Shown here piece after piece: positions 53,581 to 63,374 of a DNA stretch of 64,000 nucleotides. Made by a program: the position numbers and the translations under genes. This stretch comes from Cladorhizidae sp. MBARI D1340-BT2 (taxonomy: Eukaryota > Porifera > Demospongiae > Poecilosclerida > Cladorhizidae). The DNA is taken from the NCBI GenBank assembly GCA_028752905.1, contig JAQNBH010000014.1:29006168-29070167 (forward strand), in the 5' to 3' direction. The notes below the pieces were generated by a model. The model worked only from the letters and a program-made list of their open reading frames with translations. It did no database searches and was not told where the DNA came from. Position 1 is the stretch's first letter; the number at the start of each line of letters is the position of its first letter.

Positions 53581-54067
53581 GATACTGTATCTGCTCTTGG
53601 AATCCACAAACCTGGCCTGGCTACTCGAATGCTACTAGGACAAAGTAATGAAACCCCACCCATGGAAAATAATGTTTTAATCTGTTAGAATTTAAATGAA
53701 CGTTAAAAATGAATGTCACAGAGGGTCCACACACTCTGTAGATTCTGCAGAGGAATCCAACGCCACGGCAACGCAAAGAAAAGAAATTAAAAAATCTCCA
53801 CAACCCCCCCCCCCCTCCCTTCCACCCAGAGGGGAGGCTGTCCAACAGATATTCCCGGGTCAACTAGAGGTGTCCCAGGTTCAAAGTCCTTGCCCACCGC
53901 CCTAGCAAGTGTTAGGTGGGGATAATTAGAATTGTATGATAGCGGGTCAGCCCTCGCACCTCTTCTCACACATGGATACGATTGGGCAAGATAGAGGAAG
54001 GGAGATAGCGAGGAGAGAGGGAGGAGAGAGATCAGAGCCGCCCTTGCTATGTATACGTTACACGTAC
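53581..54067. other. Non-repetitive intronic or 3'-flanking DNA downstream of the last visible XRN2 exon
   Basis: No exon of the expected XRN2 C-terminal part was found in any minus-strand frame. It holds a run of 12 C (53804-53815), a purine-rich stretch (53990-54035) and a GGTTCAAAGTCC motif near 53878 that resembles a tRNA-type B box only loosely. On the minus strand, intron read-through from the exon ending at 54068 reaches an in-frame TAG within about seven codons. Confidence 0.5.
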
Positions 54068-54180
54068 CTCAGTGGGTGTGGTTTCCTCAGGCATTTCCTC
54101 GTAGAGGGCGTGGAACGAAGGGTACACGGGATTGCTATTGTGCACAAAGATGGTGTCTGCGCCGAGACTGTTCCGAGCCC
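54068..54180 (-). CDS. XRN2: XRN2 exon f (most 3' exon seen)
   Basis: 113 bp, entered from CTCTGCAG and left at CACTGAG|GTACGTG. Two bases complete the arginine codon split with exon e, then 37 codons follow, starting ARNSLGADTIFVHNSNP and ending EEMPEETTPTE. This matches the animal XRN2 block RRNSLGGDVLFVG plus the following F..LYE segment. The exon ends in phase 0. The family continues for roughly 200 residues beyond this point, including conserved sequence, so at least one more coding exon is required. None is visible before the 43-bp and 37-bp arrays. The splice sites are canonical and the frame is intact, so nothing suggests a pseudogene. Confidence 0.9.
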
Positions 54181-54972
54181 CTGCAGAGACGGGGGGAGAA
54201 AAATGGGAGACGGAAGGATAACTCTACGATACCTTACCAAGCTTCACATGTGCAGAGGAGAGGGAGAGAGCCTACACATGCTAGTGTCAGTACGGCTTTC
54301 ATGAATTAATCTCTGAATACTAAAAATGCAATCTGATTGGTCAACTTTGAAAATGATATGCCACCTTGGTAATGGTCAGCTACTCTCCATATTCTGATTG
54401 AAGTGGCCAGAACCGTAGACATCCTTGAAGGTGAGGAATGATAAAAAGTTGCCCTCATATATCACTTGAAATTTTCACTGAATGGAAGACTTTCTGACAC
54501 TACGTCACTCAAAAGCCCAAGGAAGATTTAGCATCACAGCCTGAACTAGTGCCCAATGAAATCTTAAACACTTTAGAAAAACATCTGTCTATCATTCCTG
54601 TTGTTAATATATCTGTCGAGTCATTTTAACCCCTCTCAACGCAATATCCACCCATTTTTAACCCTTCATCCTCTCGTATTAACTCTTTCTCCTCCATACC
54701 ATGCACACAACATGTCCGCCTCGTGTATGCCATATACCCAGGACTACATGTAGGTCAAAGGTTACATACATGTATACACAACCAGAACTTAATTACGCAT
54801 GCATGGATTAGATCTATCAACCTGGATTAGAAAATATCAGAGTGGATCAGCAGTTTGAATTAGTGTAGACCAGTATCAATTAGTGTAGATCAGTTTGCAT
54901 TAGCACTTGATTTGTAGGGATAAACGCATTTCAAAATCTTTTGTATAACATTCAATTTTTCTTTGTCCTTAC
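54181..54972. other. XRN2 intron e-f, mostly unique DNA
   Basis: 792 bp between two exons. It contains a short degenerate 20-bp repetition (AATTAGTGTAGA at 54858 and 54878) and an AT-rich middle. No coding potential was recognised. It is the only XRN2 intron here without a substantial minisatellite. Confidence 0.7.
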
Positions 54973-55129
54973 TTTCGTCAGGAGAAAGGTCCGAGTACAC
55001 TTCGGCCAAGGCACCGTGGAGTCGTTCTTCGTCCACGAAGGGAAGAAGAGCCACTCCCTGCCACGCCCACCTCTTGCCGTTGAGGTCAATCCTGAAATCG
55101 GTCGGGTAGAAGTCGATGATGGGAGACAT
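54973..55129 (-). CDS. XRN2: XRN2 exon e
   Basis: 157 bp, entered from CTCTCCTTTAG and left at GACGAAA|GTAAGG. It encodes 52 residues plus one base, with [19 protein letters not shown] and [15 protein letters not shown] in order. These are among the most conserved stretches of XRN family proteins; human XRN2 has IIDFYPEDFAIDLNGK and [15 protein letters not shown]. The leading ATG is an ordinary internal methionine, since exon d runs into it in phase 0 (LMGAD then MSPIID). Reading past the donor gives a spurious tail ending KSSANAN that is not part of the protein. Confidence 0.95.
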
Positions 55130-55322
55130 CTAAAGGAGAGGGAGGGATGGAATGAGAATTATGAAAAATGGAATTTTGCGAAAATGGAATGAGAAATTGA
55201 GAGTGGAATGAGAACGGTTATTATCACTTTTATTATCACTTTACAGCAATGTCAAGTCGCTTAGGGAGGTTGGGTTAGTCAACTAAGGACACTTCCTTCC
55301 ACACCTTACCAAGTGGCCACTA
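55130..55322. other. XRN2 intron d-e, unique part next to exon e
   Basis: About 190 bp of AT- and purine-rich DNA between the exon e acceptor and the 25-bp minisatellite. The phrase ACCTTACCAAGTGGCCACTACCAAGG at its left-to-right end is split here as ACCTTACCAAG and CCACTACCAAGG; it resembles decayed 25-bp repeat material. No gene seen. Confidence 0.6.
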
Positions 55323-56695
55323 CCAAGGTAAGCTATGTCCTGCTCCACTAAGGTAAGCTATGTCCTGCTCCATTGAGGTAAGCTATGACCTGCTCCACTA
55401 AGGTAAGCTATGTCCTGCTCCATTGAGGTAAGCTATGACCTGCTCCACTAAGGTAAGCTATGTCCTGCTCCACTAAGGTAAGCTATGTCCTGCTCCACTG
55501 AGGTAAGCTATGTCCTGCTCCAGTGAGGTAAGCTATGACCTGCTCCACTGAGGTAAGCTATGTCCTGCTCCAGTGAGGTAAGCTATGACCTGCTCCACTA
55601 AGGTAAGCTATGTCCTGCTCCACTAAGGTAAGCTATGACCTGCTCCACTGAGGTAAGCTATGACCTGCTCCACTAAGGTAAGCTATGTCCTGCTCCACTA
55701 AGGTAAGCTATGTCCTGCTCCACTGAGGTAAGCTATGTCCTGCTCCAGTGAGGTAAGCTATGACCTGCTCCACTAAGGTAAGCTATGTCCTGCTCCACTA
55801 AAGTAAGCTATGTCCTGCTCCACTGAGGTAAGCTATGACCTGCTCCACTAAGGTAAGCTATGACCTGCTCCACTAAGGTAAGCTATGTCCTGCTCCACTA
55901 AGGTAAGCTATGTCCTGCTCCACTAAGGTAAGCTATGACCTGCTCCACTAAGGTAAGCTATGACCTGCTCCACTAAGGTAAGCTATGACCTGCTCCACTA
56001 AGGTAAGCTATGTCCTGCTGCACTAAGGTAAGCTATGTCCTGCTCCACTAAGGTAAGCTATGTCCTGCTCCACTAAGGTAAGCTATGACCTGCTCCACTA
56101 AGGTAGGCTATGACCTGCTCCACTAAGGTAAGCTATGTCCTGCTCCACTAAGGTAAGCTATGTCCTGCTGCACTAAGGTAAGCTATGTCCTGCTCCACTA
56201 AGGTAAGCTATGACCTGCTCCACTAAGGTAAGCTATGACCTGCTCCACTAAAGTAAGCTATGACCTGCTCCACTAAGGTAAGCTATGTCCTGCTCCACTA
56301 AGGTAAGCTATGACCTGCTCCACTAAAGTAAGCTATGACCTGCTCCACTAAGGTAAGCTATGTCCTGCTCCACTAAGGTAAGCTATGTCCTGCTCCACTA
56401 AGGTAAGCTATATCCTGCTCCACTAAGGTAAGCTATGTCCTGCTCCACTAAGGTAAGTCCTGCTCCACTAAGGTAAGCTATGACCTGCTCCACTGAGGTA
56501 AGCTATGACCTGCTCCACTAAGGTAAGCTATGTCCTGCTCCACTAAGGTAAGCTATGTCCTGCTCCACTAAGGTAAGCTATGTCTTGCTCCACTAAGGTA
56601 AGCTATGACCTGCTCCACTAAAGTAAGCTATGACCTGCTCCACTAAGGTAAGCTATGTCCCGCTCCACTAAAGTAAGCTATGTCCTGCTCCACCA
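55323..56695. repeat. 25-bp minisatellite, about 55 copies, in XRN2 intron d-e
   Basis: The unit reads GGTAAGCTATGTCCTGC then TCCACTAA, period 25 bp. Main variants are GTCC/GACC and CTAA/CTGA. A single shortened copy lies near 56452-56466. Each plus-strand copy contains AAGGTAAGC, close to a consensus 5' splice site, but in the orientation opposite to XRN2. The array supports no ORF longer than chance. Confidence 0.95.
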
Positions 56696-56711
56696 TGCTT
56701 ACCTACCATGC

Positions 56712-56930
56712 AGGAAACACCCATGCCCACTAGGACACACCCATGCCCACCAGGACACACCCATGCCCACCAGGATGCACCCTTTCCCACCAGGACACAC
56801 CCATGCCCACCAGGACACACCCATGCCCATCAGGACACACCCATGCCCACCAGGACGCACCCTTTCCCACCAGGACGCACCCATGCCCACCAGGACACAC
56901 CCATGCCCACCAGGACACACCCATGCTGAA
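56712..56930. repeat. 20-bp minisatellite, about 11 copies, in XRN2 intron d-e
   Basis: The unit is CACACCCATGCCCACCAGGA, with variants GCACCCTTTCCCACCAGGA and CCCATCAGG. It starts about 20 bp after the 25-bp array ends. Several overlapping frames stay open on both strands only because the unit lacks stop codons. Confidence 0.93.
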
Positions 56931-57690
56931 CCCTCAACCCTGGCTCTTCTGATGGATTTCTTTGCTGGGCATTTTGTGCAGGATGCAGTGCGACTTCACT
57001 TGTGCTCTCAATGGAGCCATTACGACAACTGCAGCTCACTGTATTTCCATTCTAGTGATGGAGAATAATTGTTCTGGAAGGAAAAGCAAGGCACTAATGA
57101 GAAGGTCGGGTATAAAAGGGCGTGGTGTGGCAGAGAGAAATGCAATCTCACAAACGATTGTGGAGTGAATGGCCGCATGTGTGCCAGGCTGTTGTATCCC
57201 TCGCTAAGACAACAATGGCTTGCCTGGACGGTCTACTTGGGGAGTGTCTAGGTGCCTCTGGAAGCTGTCCAAAGGCGCGTATAGCCGTGTCACACACACA
57301 AAAAGAGAGGGGGGGGGGGGCTGTATCCTCCCAAAGCAGGCGCTGGTTGGTAGGTTTCCTGTCTAAACGTAGCATGGCTATTAGTTTGGCGCCTAAATCT
57401 TGCTTGGTGAGCTACTACGAGTATAATAGGTCTATAGTTGTACGTGTACTGATACTGTAGCTATGGCCATGCCCCAAAGTAGACTGGTTGAAGGGGTGAA
57501 AGTGCATGCCATGCCAGCTCTTTTTATAGGCGGTAGGATCGGAAACATCCGGGAATCGCTGCACGCGTACATATTAGGGTACTTGAACCCAACCTTCTCG
57601 TTTAAATGTCCACGAAAAATAATTAAAAAAATAAAAATAGAAACCTACGGCTCTCCTCAATATACACACCCAAGTGCCATACCCACTCAC
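56931..57690. other. XRN2 intron d-e, unique part next to exon d
   Basis: About 760 bp with no recognised gene. It holds a CA stretch followed by a 12-G run (57309-57320), an isolated GTATAAAAGGG near 57110 and an A-rich stretch near 57615-57645. Open frames of 60-112 codons here have no recognisable protein features. Confidence 0.55.
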
Positions 57691-57888
57691 ATCAGCTCCC
57701 ATGAGTTGCCTCCAGGAAGGAGGCAAGAATTTCCCACTGGTCTCGGGGAATACGCCCATGAGCTGTTCCAGTGGACAGAAGGGGTTGGTTCCCACGTCAA
57801 AATCACTCCTCACGTCCTTGACGTTCTTAAAGTCAGAGGCAAAGGGAGCGTAGTGGAAAGGGTAGAACCACTTCCACGAGGGGCAGCC
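57691..57888 (-). CDS. XRN2: XRN2 exon d
   Basis: 198 bp, 66 codons, phase 0 at both ends, entered from CGCTTCAG and left at GGAGCTGAT|GTGAGT. It begins GCPSWKWFYPFHYAPFASDF and carries PLEQLMGVFPETSGKFLPP followed by SWRQLM. Human XRN2 has GCASWKWYYPFHYAPFASDF and PLEQLMGVFPAASGNFLPP at the same places, an almost residue-for-residue match. This is the core structural region that packs against the nuclease domain in the family; no catalytic residue is claimed here. The exon joins exon c at YYYQ and exon e at LMGAD without gap. Confidence 0.96.
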
Positions 57889-57956
57889 CTGAAGCGAGGG
57901 GAGGGAGTAGGGGTGTGGTTAGGCATGTGTGGGTGTGTATTTTATAAGTTCAACTT

Positions 57957-60065
57957 TTATTCTTGTGACCCTTTACCTTGTGCAACTCTCTATCCTGTGA
58001 CCCTTTACCTTGTGCAACTCTCTATCCTGTGACCCTTTACCTTGTGCAACTTTCTATCCTGTGACCCTTTACCTTGTGCAACTCTCTATCCTGTGACCCT
58101 TTACCTTGTGCAACTCTCTATCCTGTGACCCTTTACCGTGACCCTTTACCTTGTGCAACTCTCTATCCTGTGACCCTTTACCTTGTGCAACTCTCTATCC
58201 TGTGACCCTTTACCTTTTGCAACTCTCTATCCTGCGACCCTTTACCTTGTGCAACTCTCTATCCTGTGACCCTTTACCCCTTTACCTTGTGAAACTCTCT
58301 ATCCTGTGACCCTTTACCTTGTGCAACTCTCTATCCTGTGACCCTTTACCTTGTGCAACTCTCTATCATGTGACCCTTTACCTTGTGCAACTCTCTATCC
58401 TGACCCTTTACCTTGTGCAACTCTCTATCCTGTGACCCTTTACCATGTGCAACTCTCTATCCTGTGACCCTTTACCTTGTGCAACTCTCTATCCTGTGAC
58501 CCTTTACCATGTGCAACTCTCTATCCTGTGACCCTTTACCTTGTGCAACTCTCTATCCTGTGACCCTTTACCTTGTGCAACTCTCTATCCTGTGACCCTT
58601 TACCTTATGCAACCCTCTATCCTGTGACCCTTTACCTTATGCAACTATCTATCCTGTGACACTTTACCTTGTGCAACTCTCTATCCTGTGCGACTCTTTA
58701 CCTTGTGCAACTCTCTATCCTGTGACCCTTTACCTTGTGCAACTCTCTATCCTGTGACCCTTTACCATGTGCAACTGTCTATCCTGTGACCCTTTACCTT
58801 GTGCAACTCTCTATCCTGTGACCCTTTACCATGTGCAACTCTCTATCCTGTGACCCTTTACCTTGTGCAACTCTCTATCCTGTGACCCTTTACCTTGTGC
58901 AACTCTCTATCCTGTGACCCTTTACCTTATGCAACCCTCTATCCTGTGACCCTTTACCTTATGCAGCTATCTATCCTGTGACCCTTTACCTTGTGCAACT
59001 CTCTATCCTGTGCGACTCTTTACCTTGTGCAACTCTCTATCCTGTGACCCTTTACCTTGTGCAACTCTCTATCCTGTGACCCTTTACCATGTGCAACTGT
59101 CTATCCTGTGACCCTTTACCTTGTGCAACTCTATCCTGTGTGACCCTTTACCTTGTGCAACTCTTTATCCTATGACCCTTTACCTTGTGCAACCCTCTAT
59201 CATGTGACCCTTCATGTGACCCTTTACCTTATGCAAGTCTCTATCCCGTGACCCTTTACCTTGTGCAAGTCCCTATCCTGTGACCCTTTACCATGTACAA
59301 CTCTCTATCATGTGCGACCCTTTACCTTGTGCAACTCTCTATCCTGTGACCCTTTACCATGTGCAACTCTCTATACTTTGTGACCCTTTACCTTGTGCAA
59401 CTCTCTATCCTGTGACCCTTTACCTTGTGCAACTCTCTATCATGTGACCCTTTACCTTATGCAAGTCTCTATCCTGTGACCCTTTACCTTGTGCAAGTCT
59501 CTATCTATCTGTGACCCTTTACCATGTGAAAATCTCTATCTGTGACCCTTTACCTTGTGCAACTCTCTATCATGTGACCTTTACCATATGCAACTCTCTA
59601 TCCTATGCGACCCTTTACCTTGTGCAACTCTCTATCCTGTGACCCTTTACCATGTGCAACTCTATATCCTATGAGACCCTTTACCTTATGCAACTCTCTG
59701 TGACCCTTTACCATGTGCAACTCTCTATCCTATGAGACCCTTTACCATGTGAAAATCTCTATCTGTGACCCTTTACCTTGTGCAACTCTCTATCATGTGA
59801 CCTTTACCATATGCAACTCTCTATCCTATGCGACCCTTTACCTTGTGCAACTCTCTATCCTGTGACCCTTTACCATGTGCAACTCTATATCCTATGAGAC
59901 CCTTTACCTTGTGCAACTCTCTATCTGTGACCCTTTACCATGTGCAACTCTCTATCCTATGAGACCCTTTACATTGTGCCACTCTCTATCCTGTGACCTT
60001 TTGCAACTATCTATCCTGTGACCCTTTACCTTGTGCAACTCTCTATCCTGTGCAACACTTTACCC
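57957..60065. repeat. 32-bp minisatellite, about 65 copies, in XRN2 intron c-d
   Basis: The unit reads TGTGACCCTTTACC then TTGTGCAACTCTCTATCC, period 32 bp (TGTGACC at 57964 and 57996). The left part is uniform; the right part (after about 59100) is much more degenerate, with ATGTG/TATGC forms and short indels. Second-order repeats occur: GCGACTC 58691/59013 (about 10 units) and GTGAAAATC 59526/59749 (7 units less 1 bp). On the minus strand, the sense of XRN2, each unit has CAAGGTAAAGG, which resembles a 5' splice site. Confidence 0.95.
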
Positions 60066-60270
60066 ATCTAAATGCAATGGTTTCTAAAGATAGCTCGACT
60101 CAATTTCTTTCCACAATTGTTTCAAAATTAATAGGCAGGCAATCATCACGTATTTGAGTCACCAAATTCTTGCTTTTCCTTGAGCAATTACTGTGACCGT
60201 TACCATACAAGTATTCTCTAATTGGACTCGAATCATGTGATTACTTATACGAAGTAAGTTTAGTAGCAGG
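60066..60270. other. XRN2 intron c-d, unique part next to exon c
   Basis: About 200 bp of AT-rich DNA between the 32-bp array and the TAG microsatellite. No features recognised. Confidence 0.6.
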
Positions 60271-60283
60271 TTAGTAGTAGTAA

Positions 60284-60327
<44 letters not shown>

Positions 60328-60360
60328 ATAGTGAACTAACAATAATAATAGCAGCAGCAA
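60271..60360. repeat. (AGT)n microsatellite next to the exon c donor
   Basis: A run of AGT/TAG triplets broken by TAA at 60283-60284 and near 60327, ending in AATAATAGCAGCAGC. On the XRN2 strand it reads as TAC/CTA triplets starting within about 15-45 bases of the donor at 60372. In-frame translation past the donor produces the spurious poly-tyrosine and poly-leucine tail. Confidence 0.9.
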
Positions 60361-60372
60361 TACAATAGTCAC

Positions 60373-60539
60373 CTGGTAATAGTAGCCAAGCACCCAGCAA
60401 AGCCCCATGGTGTACTGCTCTGTAAGTTGAACTTTGAACTCATTGTCATCACTGGGCACTCCAAACTTGTCTTGGTAGTAACGTTCTTTCCACCCATCTT
60501 CCCAGAGTCTAACAGCATCCTCGGGCTCACTGTCACTAT
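60373..60539 (-). CDS. XRN2: XRN2 exon c
   Basis: 167 bp, entered from CTGTGTGTAG|ATAGTGAC and left at TATTACCAG|GTGACT. The first two bases complete the aspartate codon begun in exon b; 55 codons follow. It reads SDSEPEDAVRLWEDGWKERY, then YQDKFGV, and ends GLCWVLGYYYQ. Human XRN2 has SDSEPEPEDNVRLWEAGWKQ and GLCWVLRYYYQ here. The acidic SDSEPED follows the basic KRKR in exon b, as in other animal XRN2. The acceptor lacks a good polypyrimidine tract and is preceded by GT-rich DNA that merges with the adjoining minisatellite. Confidence 0.95.
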
Positions 60540-60557
60540 CTACACACAGTCACAAGG

Positions 60558-62308
60558 GCACACATCACACCTGGCTCACTATCCACACACACACACCACC
60601 TGGCTCACTATCCACACACACACACACCACACCTGGCTCACTATCCACACACACACACACACACCTGGCTCACTATCCACACACACACACAGCACACCTG
60701 GCTCACTATCCACACACACACACACCTGGCTCACTATCCACACACACACACACACCACACCTGGCTCACTATCCACACACACACACACCACCTGGCTCAC
60801 TATCCACACACACACACACCACCTGGCTCACTATCCACACACACACACACACCACACCTGGCTCACTATCCACACACACACACACCACCTGGCTCACTAT
60901 CCACACACCACACACCACCTTGTTCACTATCCACACACCACACACACCACCTGGCTCACTATCCACACACACCACCTGGCTCACTATCCACACACACACA
61001 CCACACCTGGCTCACTATCCACACACACACACACACACACCTGGCTCAATATCCACACACACACACACACCACACCTGGCTCACTATCCACACACCACCT
61101 GGCTCACTATCCACACACCACACAACACCTTGTTCACTATCCACACACCACACACACCACCTGGCTCACTATCCACACACACACACACACCACCTGGCTC
61201 ACTATCCACACACACACACACACACACCACCTGGCTCACTATCCACACACACACACACCTGGCTCACTATCCACACACACACACACCACCTGGCTCACTA
61301 TCCACACACCACACCTGGCTCACTATCCACACACACACACACACACCACCTGGCTCACTATCCACACACACACACACACACACCACCTGGCTCACTATCC
61401 ACACACACACACACACACCACATGGCTCACTATCCACACACACACCACATGGCTCACTATCCACACACACACACACACACCTGGCTCACTATCCACACAC
61501 ACACACACACCTGGCTCACTATCCACACACACACCACCTGGCTCACTATCCACACACCACACACACCACCTGGCTCACTAACCACACACACACCACCTGG
61601 CTCACTATCCACACACACACACACACACCACCTGGCTCACTATCCACACACACACACACACACACACACACCTGGCTCACTAACCACACACACACACACA
61701 CCACATGGCTCACTATCCACACACCACACACACCACCTGGCTCACTATCCACACACACCACATGGCTCACTATCCACATACACACACCACCTGGCTCACT
61801 ATCCACACACACACACACACATCACCTGGCTCACTATCTACACACACACACCACACCTGGCTCACTATCCACACACACACCACACCTGGCTCACTATCCA
61901 CACACACACACCACCTGGCTCACTATCTACACACACACACACCACCTGGCTCACTATCCACACACCACCTGGCTCACTATCCACACACACCACATGGCTC
62001 ACTATCTACACACACACACCACACCTGGCTCACTATCCACACACACACACACCTGGCTCACTATCCACACACACACACACACACACACCACCTGGCTCAC
62101 TATCCACACACACACACACACCACCTGGCTCACTATCTACACACACACACACCACCTGGCTCACTATCCACACACACACACACCACCTGGCTCACTATCC
62201 ACACACACACCACACCTGGCTCACTATCCACACACACACACACACACCACACCTGTCTCACTATCCACACACACACACACACCACATGGCTCACTATCCA
62301 CACATCAT
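60558..62308. repeat. CA-rich minisatellite, about 55 copies of a variable 25-40 bp unit, filling XRN2 intron b-c
   Basis: The unit is ACCTGGCTCACTATCC followed by a variable (CA)n. Mean length is about 31 bp. It occupies about 97% of the 1,797-bp intron. The fixed part matches the boundary of exon c beside it: plus strand GGCTCACTGTCACTATC then TACACACA at the exon, against GGCTCACTATCCACACACA in the repeat, apart from a 6-bp loss (GTCACT) and T/C. Four units near 61836, 61924, 62002 and 62133 have CTATCTACACA, which restores the TGTGTAG|ATAGTGA acceptor form on the XRN2 strand. Apparent ORFs of 384 and 480 codons here are repeat artefacts. Confidence 0.95.
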
Positions 62309-62336
62309 GCCTGCCTCACATCTATAGTATGCTCAC

Positions 62337-62532
62337 CATTGTCATCTCGCTTCCGCTTCTGACCAATCATGGGCCTTTGACCGCAGGTGGCTGAACTGCT
62401 CCTCTTCAAATTTGCTTTCAAACTGTCGGCTGCATCCTTATTGGCTGAGAAAGCAGAAGAGGCGGCATTGGTTCGCATCTGATAAGCTTCCTGCCGCGCG
62501 TTATGAATTGGATGGGTAAAAGACCCGACAGG
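62337..62532 (-). CDS. XRN2: XRN2 exon b (linker with basic motif)
   Basis: 196 bp, entered from CCCATTTTGCAG and left at GACAATG|GTGAGC. It encodes 65 residues plus one base. The sequence is rich in Ser, Ala, Asn and Lys and low in hydrophobics, as expected for the disordered linker between the two conserved XRN blocks. It contains NARQEAYQMR (human NPRQAAYEMR), the clearest XRN2-specific landmark, and ends GQKRKRDDN, a basic cluster at the place of human GIKRKAED that could serve as a nuclear localisation signal. The start is the splice site, not an initiator; an in-frame TTG upstream of it is intronic. Confidence 0.93.
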
Positions 62533-63374
62533 CTGCAAAATGGGTGGTACACATGGGTGTGGCTAAATATCGGCAGAGGGTTATGGGCCCAGCAAGAGGG
62601 TGTGGCTAATAGATTGGCAGAGGGTTGTATGCCCAGAAAGAGGGTGTGGTTATTAGAATAAGAGTGATGTGGTTAACGGGGTACACACATGTGGGTGTGG
62701 GGAAGAGGGTGCGGTTAATGGGTATACCTGTGGGTGGCAAGAGGGTGTGGTTTACAAAATACTATACAGATTCATTTCAAATTGTTTGCCTACCTATCAT
62801 AGCTCATGGTAGAGAGTCGTCTTACTGACTGGCAATATTCAAAATTATTCTCCCCCCCCCCCCACAGTCACGGATAGGTACCAAAAACCAATTTTACTTC
62901 AAATACCTTCCACCTGTGAGGCTCAGAATCACCTTTACTGACCACACCTTTAAATGTTTTGGTCTTGGACGTGTCAATAGTATGTATGGACAAAAGGAAA
63001 ACAGTCTAATTTCTGAAGCAAAATAATCTGTAACTAGACAGCACTTCCCCGAGCCAGGCTGGAGGGATATTAGCAAGTCAGGGTTTCATTTAGAAAATTG
63101 TCCAAGAAGGGGGGGAGCAACTGGAGGAATCTGGATATTAAGGGGGGGCATGATGGTTAAAGATGTGACAAAGTTTCTAAATTTTAATAATACAATTTTT
63201 AAGGGGGGGGGCAAAAAGGTTCCAAGGGGGGCAATCACCCCCCTCTAAATGAAACCCTGCAGGTGCATAATATATTTCCGCCCACACAACCCCCCAACCC
63301 CAAACCACACACACTCCCAACACAACACAAATAATAACAACAAACAAAGAGCTAACACGTCCCAACTCACTCAC
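62533..63374. other. XRN2 intron a-b
   Basis: 842 bp. Next to exon b is a decayed 44-bp repeat: GGTGTGGCTAA near 62556 and 62599 and GGTGTGGTTAT near 62643, with GCAGAGGGTT in two copies. Further on are a 12-C run (62852-62863), several G runs of 6-9 and the MITE-like element at 63079-63259. No exon was found, and the protein alignment needs none. Confidence 0.65.
63079..63259. mobile_element. Candidate 181-bp MITE with 16-bp perfect terminal inverted repeats
   Basis: The left end CAGGGTTTCATTTAGA (63079-63094) is the exact reverse complement of TCTAAATGAAACCCTG (63244-63259). The CAGGG start resembles hAT-type ends. The inside is non-coding and has G runs. No clean 8-bp target duplication is visible: TAGCAAGT on the left, CAGGTGCA on the right. 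It could also be a chance or decayed inverted repeat, but a 16-bp perfect match at 181 bp is unlikely by chance. Confidence 0.45.

Noticed and set aside
53820..53940. tRNA gene or tRNA-derived SINE suggested by GGTTCAAAGTCC near 53878
   Set aside because: The motif has one extra base relative to the B box, the flanking arms do not pair as a T stem, and no convincing A box lies at the right distance.
53787..53969. Minus-strand frame ending QPPLWVEGRGGGVVEIF as a possible terminal XRN2 exon
   Set aside because: The sequence does not resemble the XRN2 C-terminal part and depends on a low-complexity G run. The upstream AG sites do not give a good in-frame join to exon f.
56655..57068. Open frames over the 20-bp repeat on both strands (HPCPPGHTHAHQD and similar)
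   Set aside because: They are repeat artefacts: the same stretch is open in several frames on both strands, with no splice or homology support.
57108..57125. TATA box (GTATAAAAGGG) as a plus-strand promoter
   Set aside because: No gene or exon follows on the plus strand. The frame after it has no recognisable content, and it lies within an XRN2 intron.
54973..60539. XRN1 instead of XRN2
   Set aside because: GLCWVLGYYYQGC, ARQEAYQMR and SDSEPED match the XRN2/Rat1 branch. As I recall it, XRN1 has a different sequence at the first block and lacks the other two.
60427..62394. Long plus-strand open frames of 384, 480, 301 and 229 codons rich in HTHT, WLTIH and PGSLS
   Set aside because: They are translations of the CA-rich minisatellite in several overlapping frames, open because the unit lacks stops. 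They lie antisense to and overlap XRN2 exons b and c. No domain or start context supports a protein.
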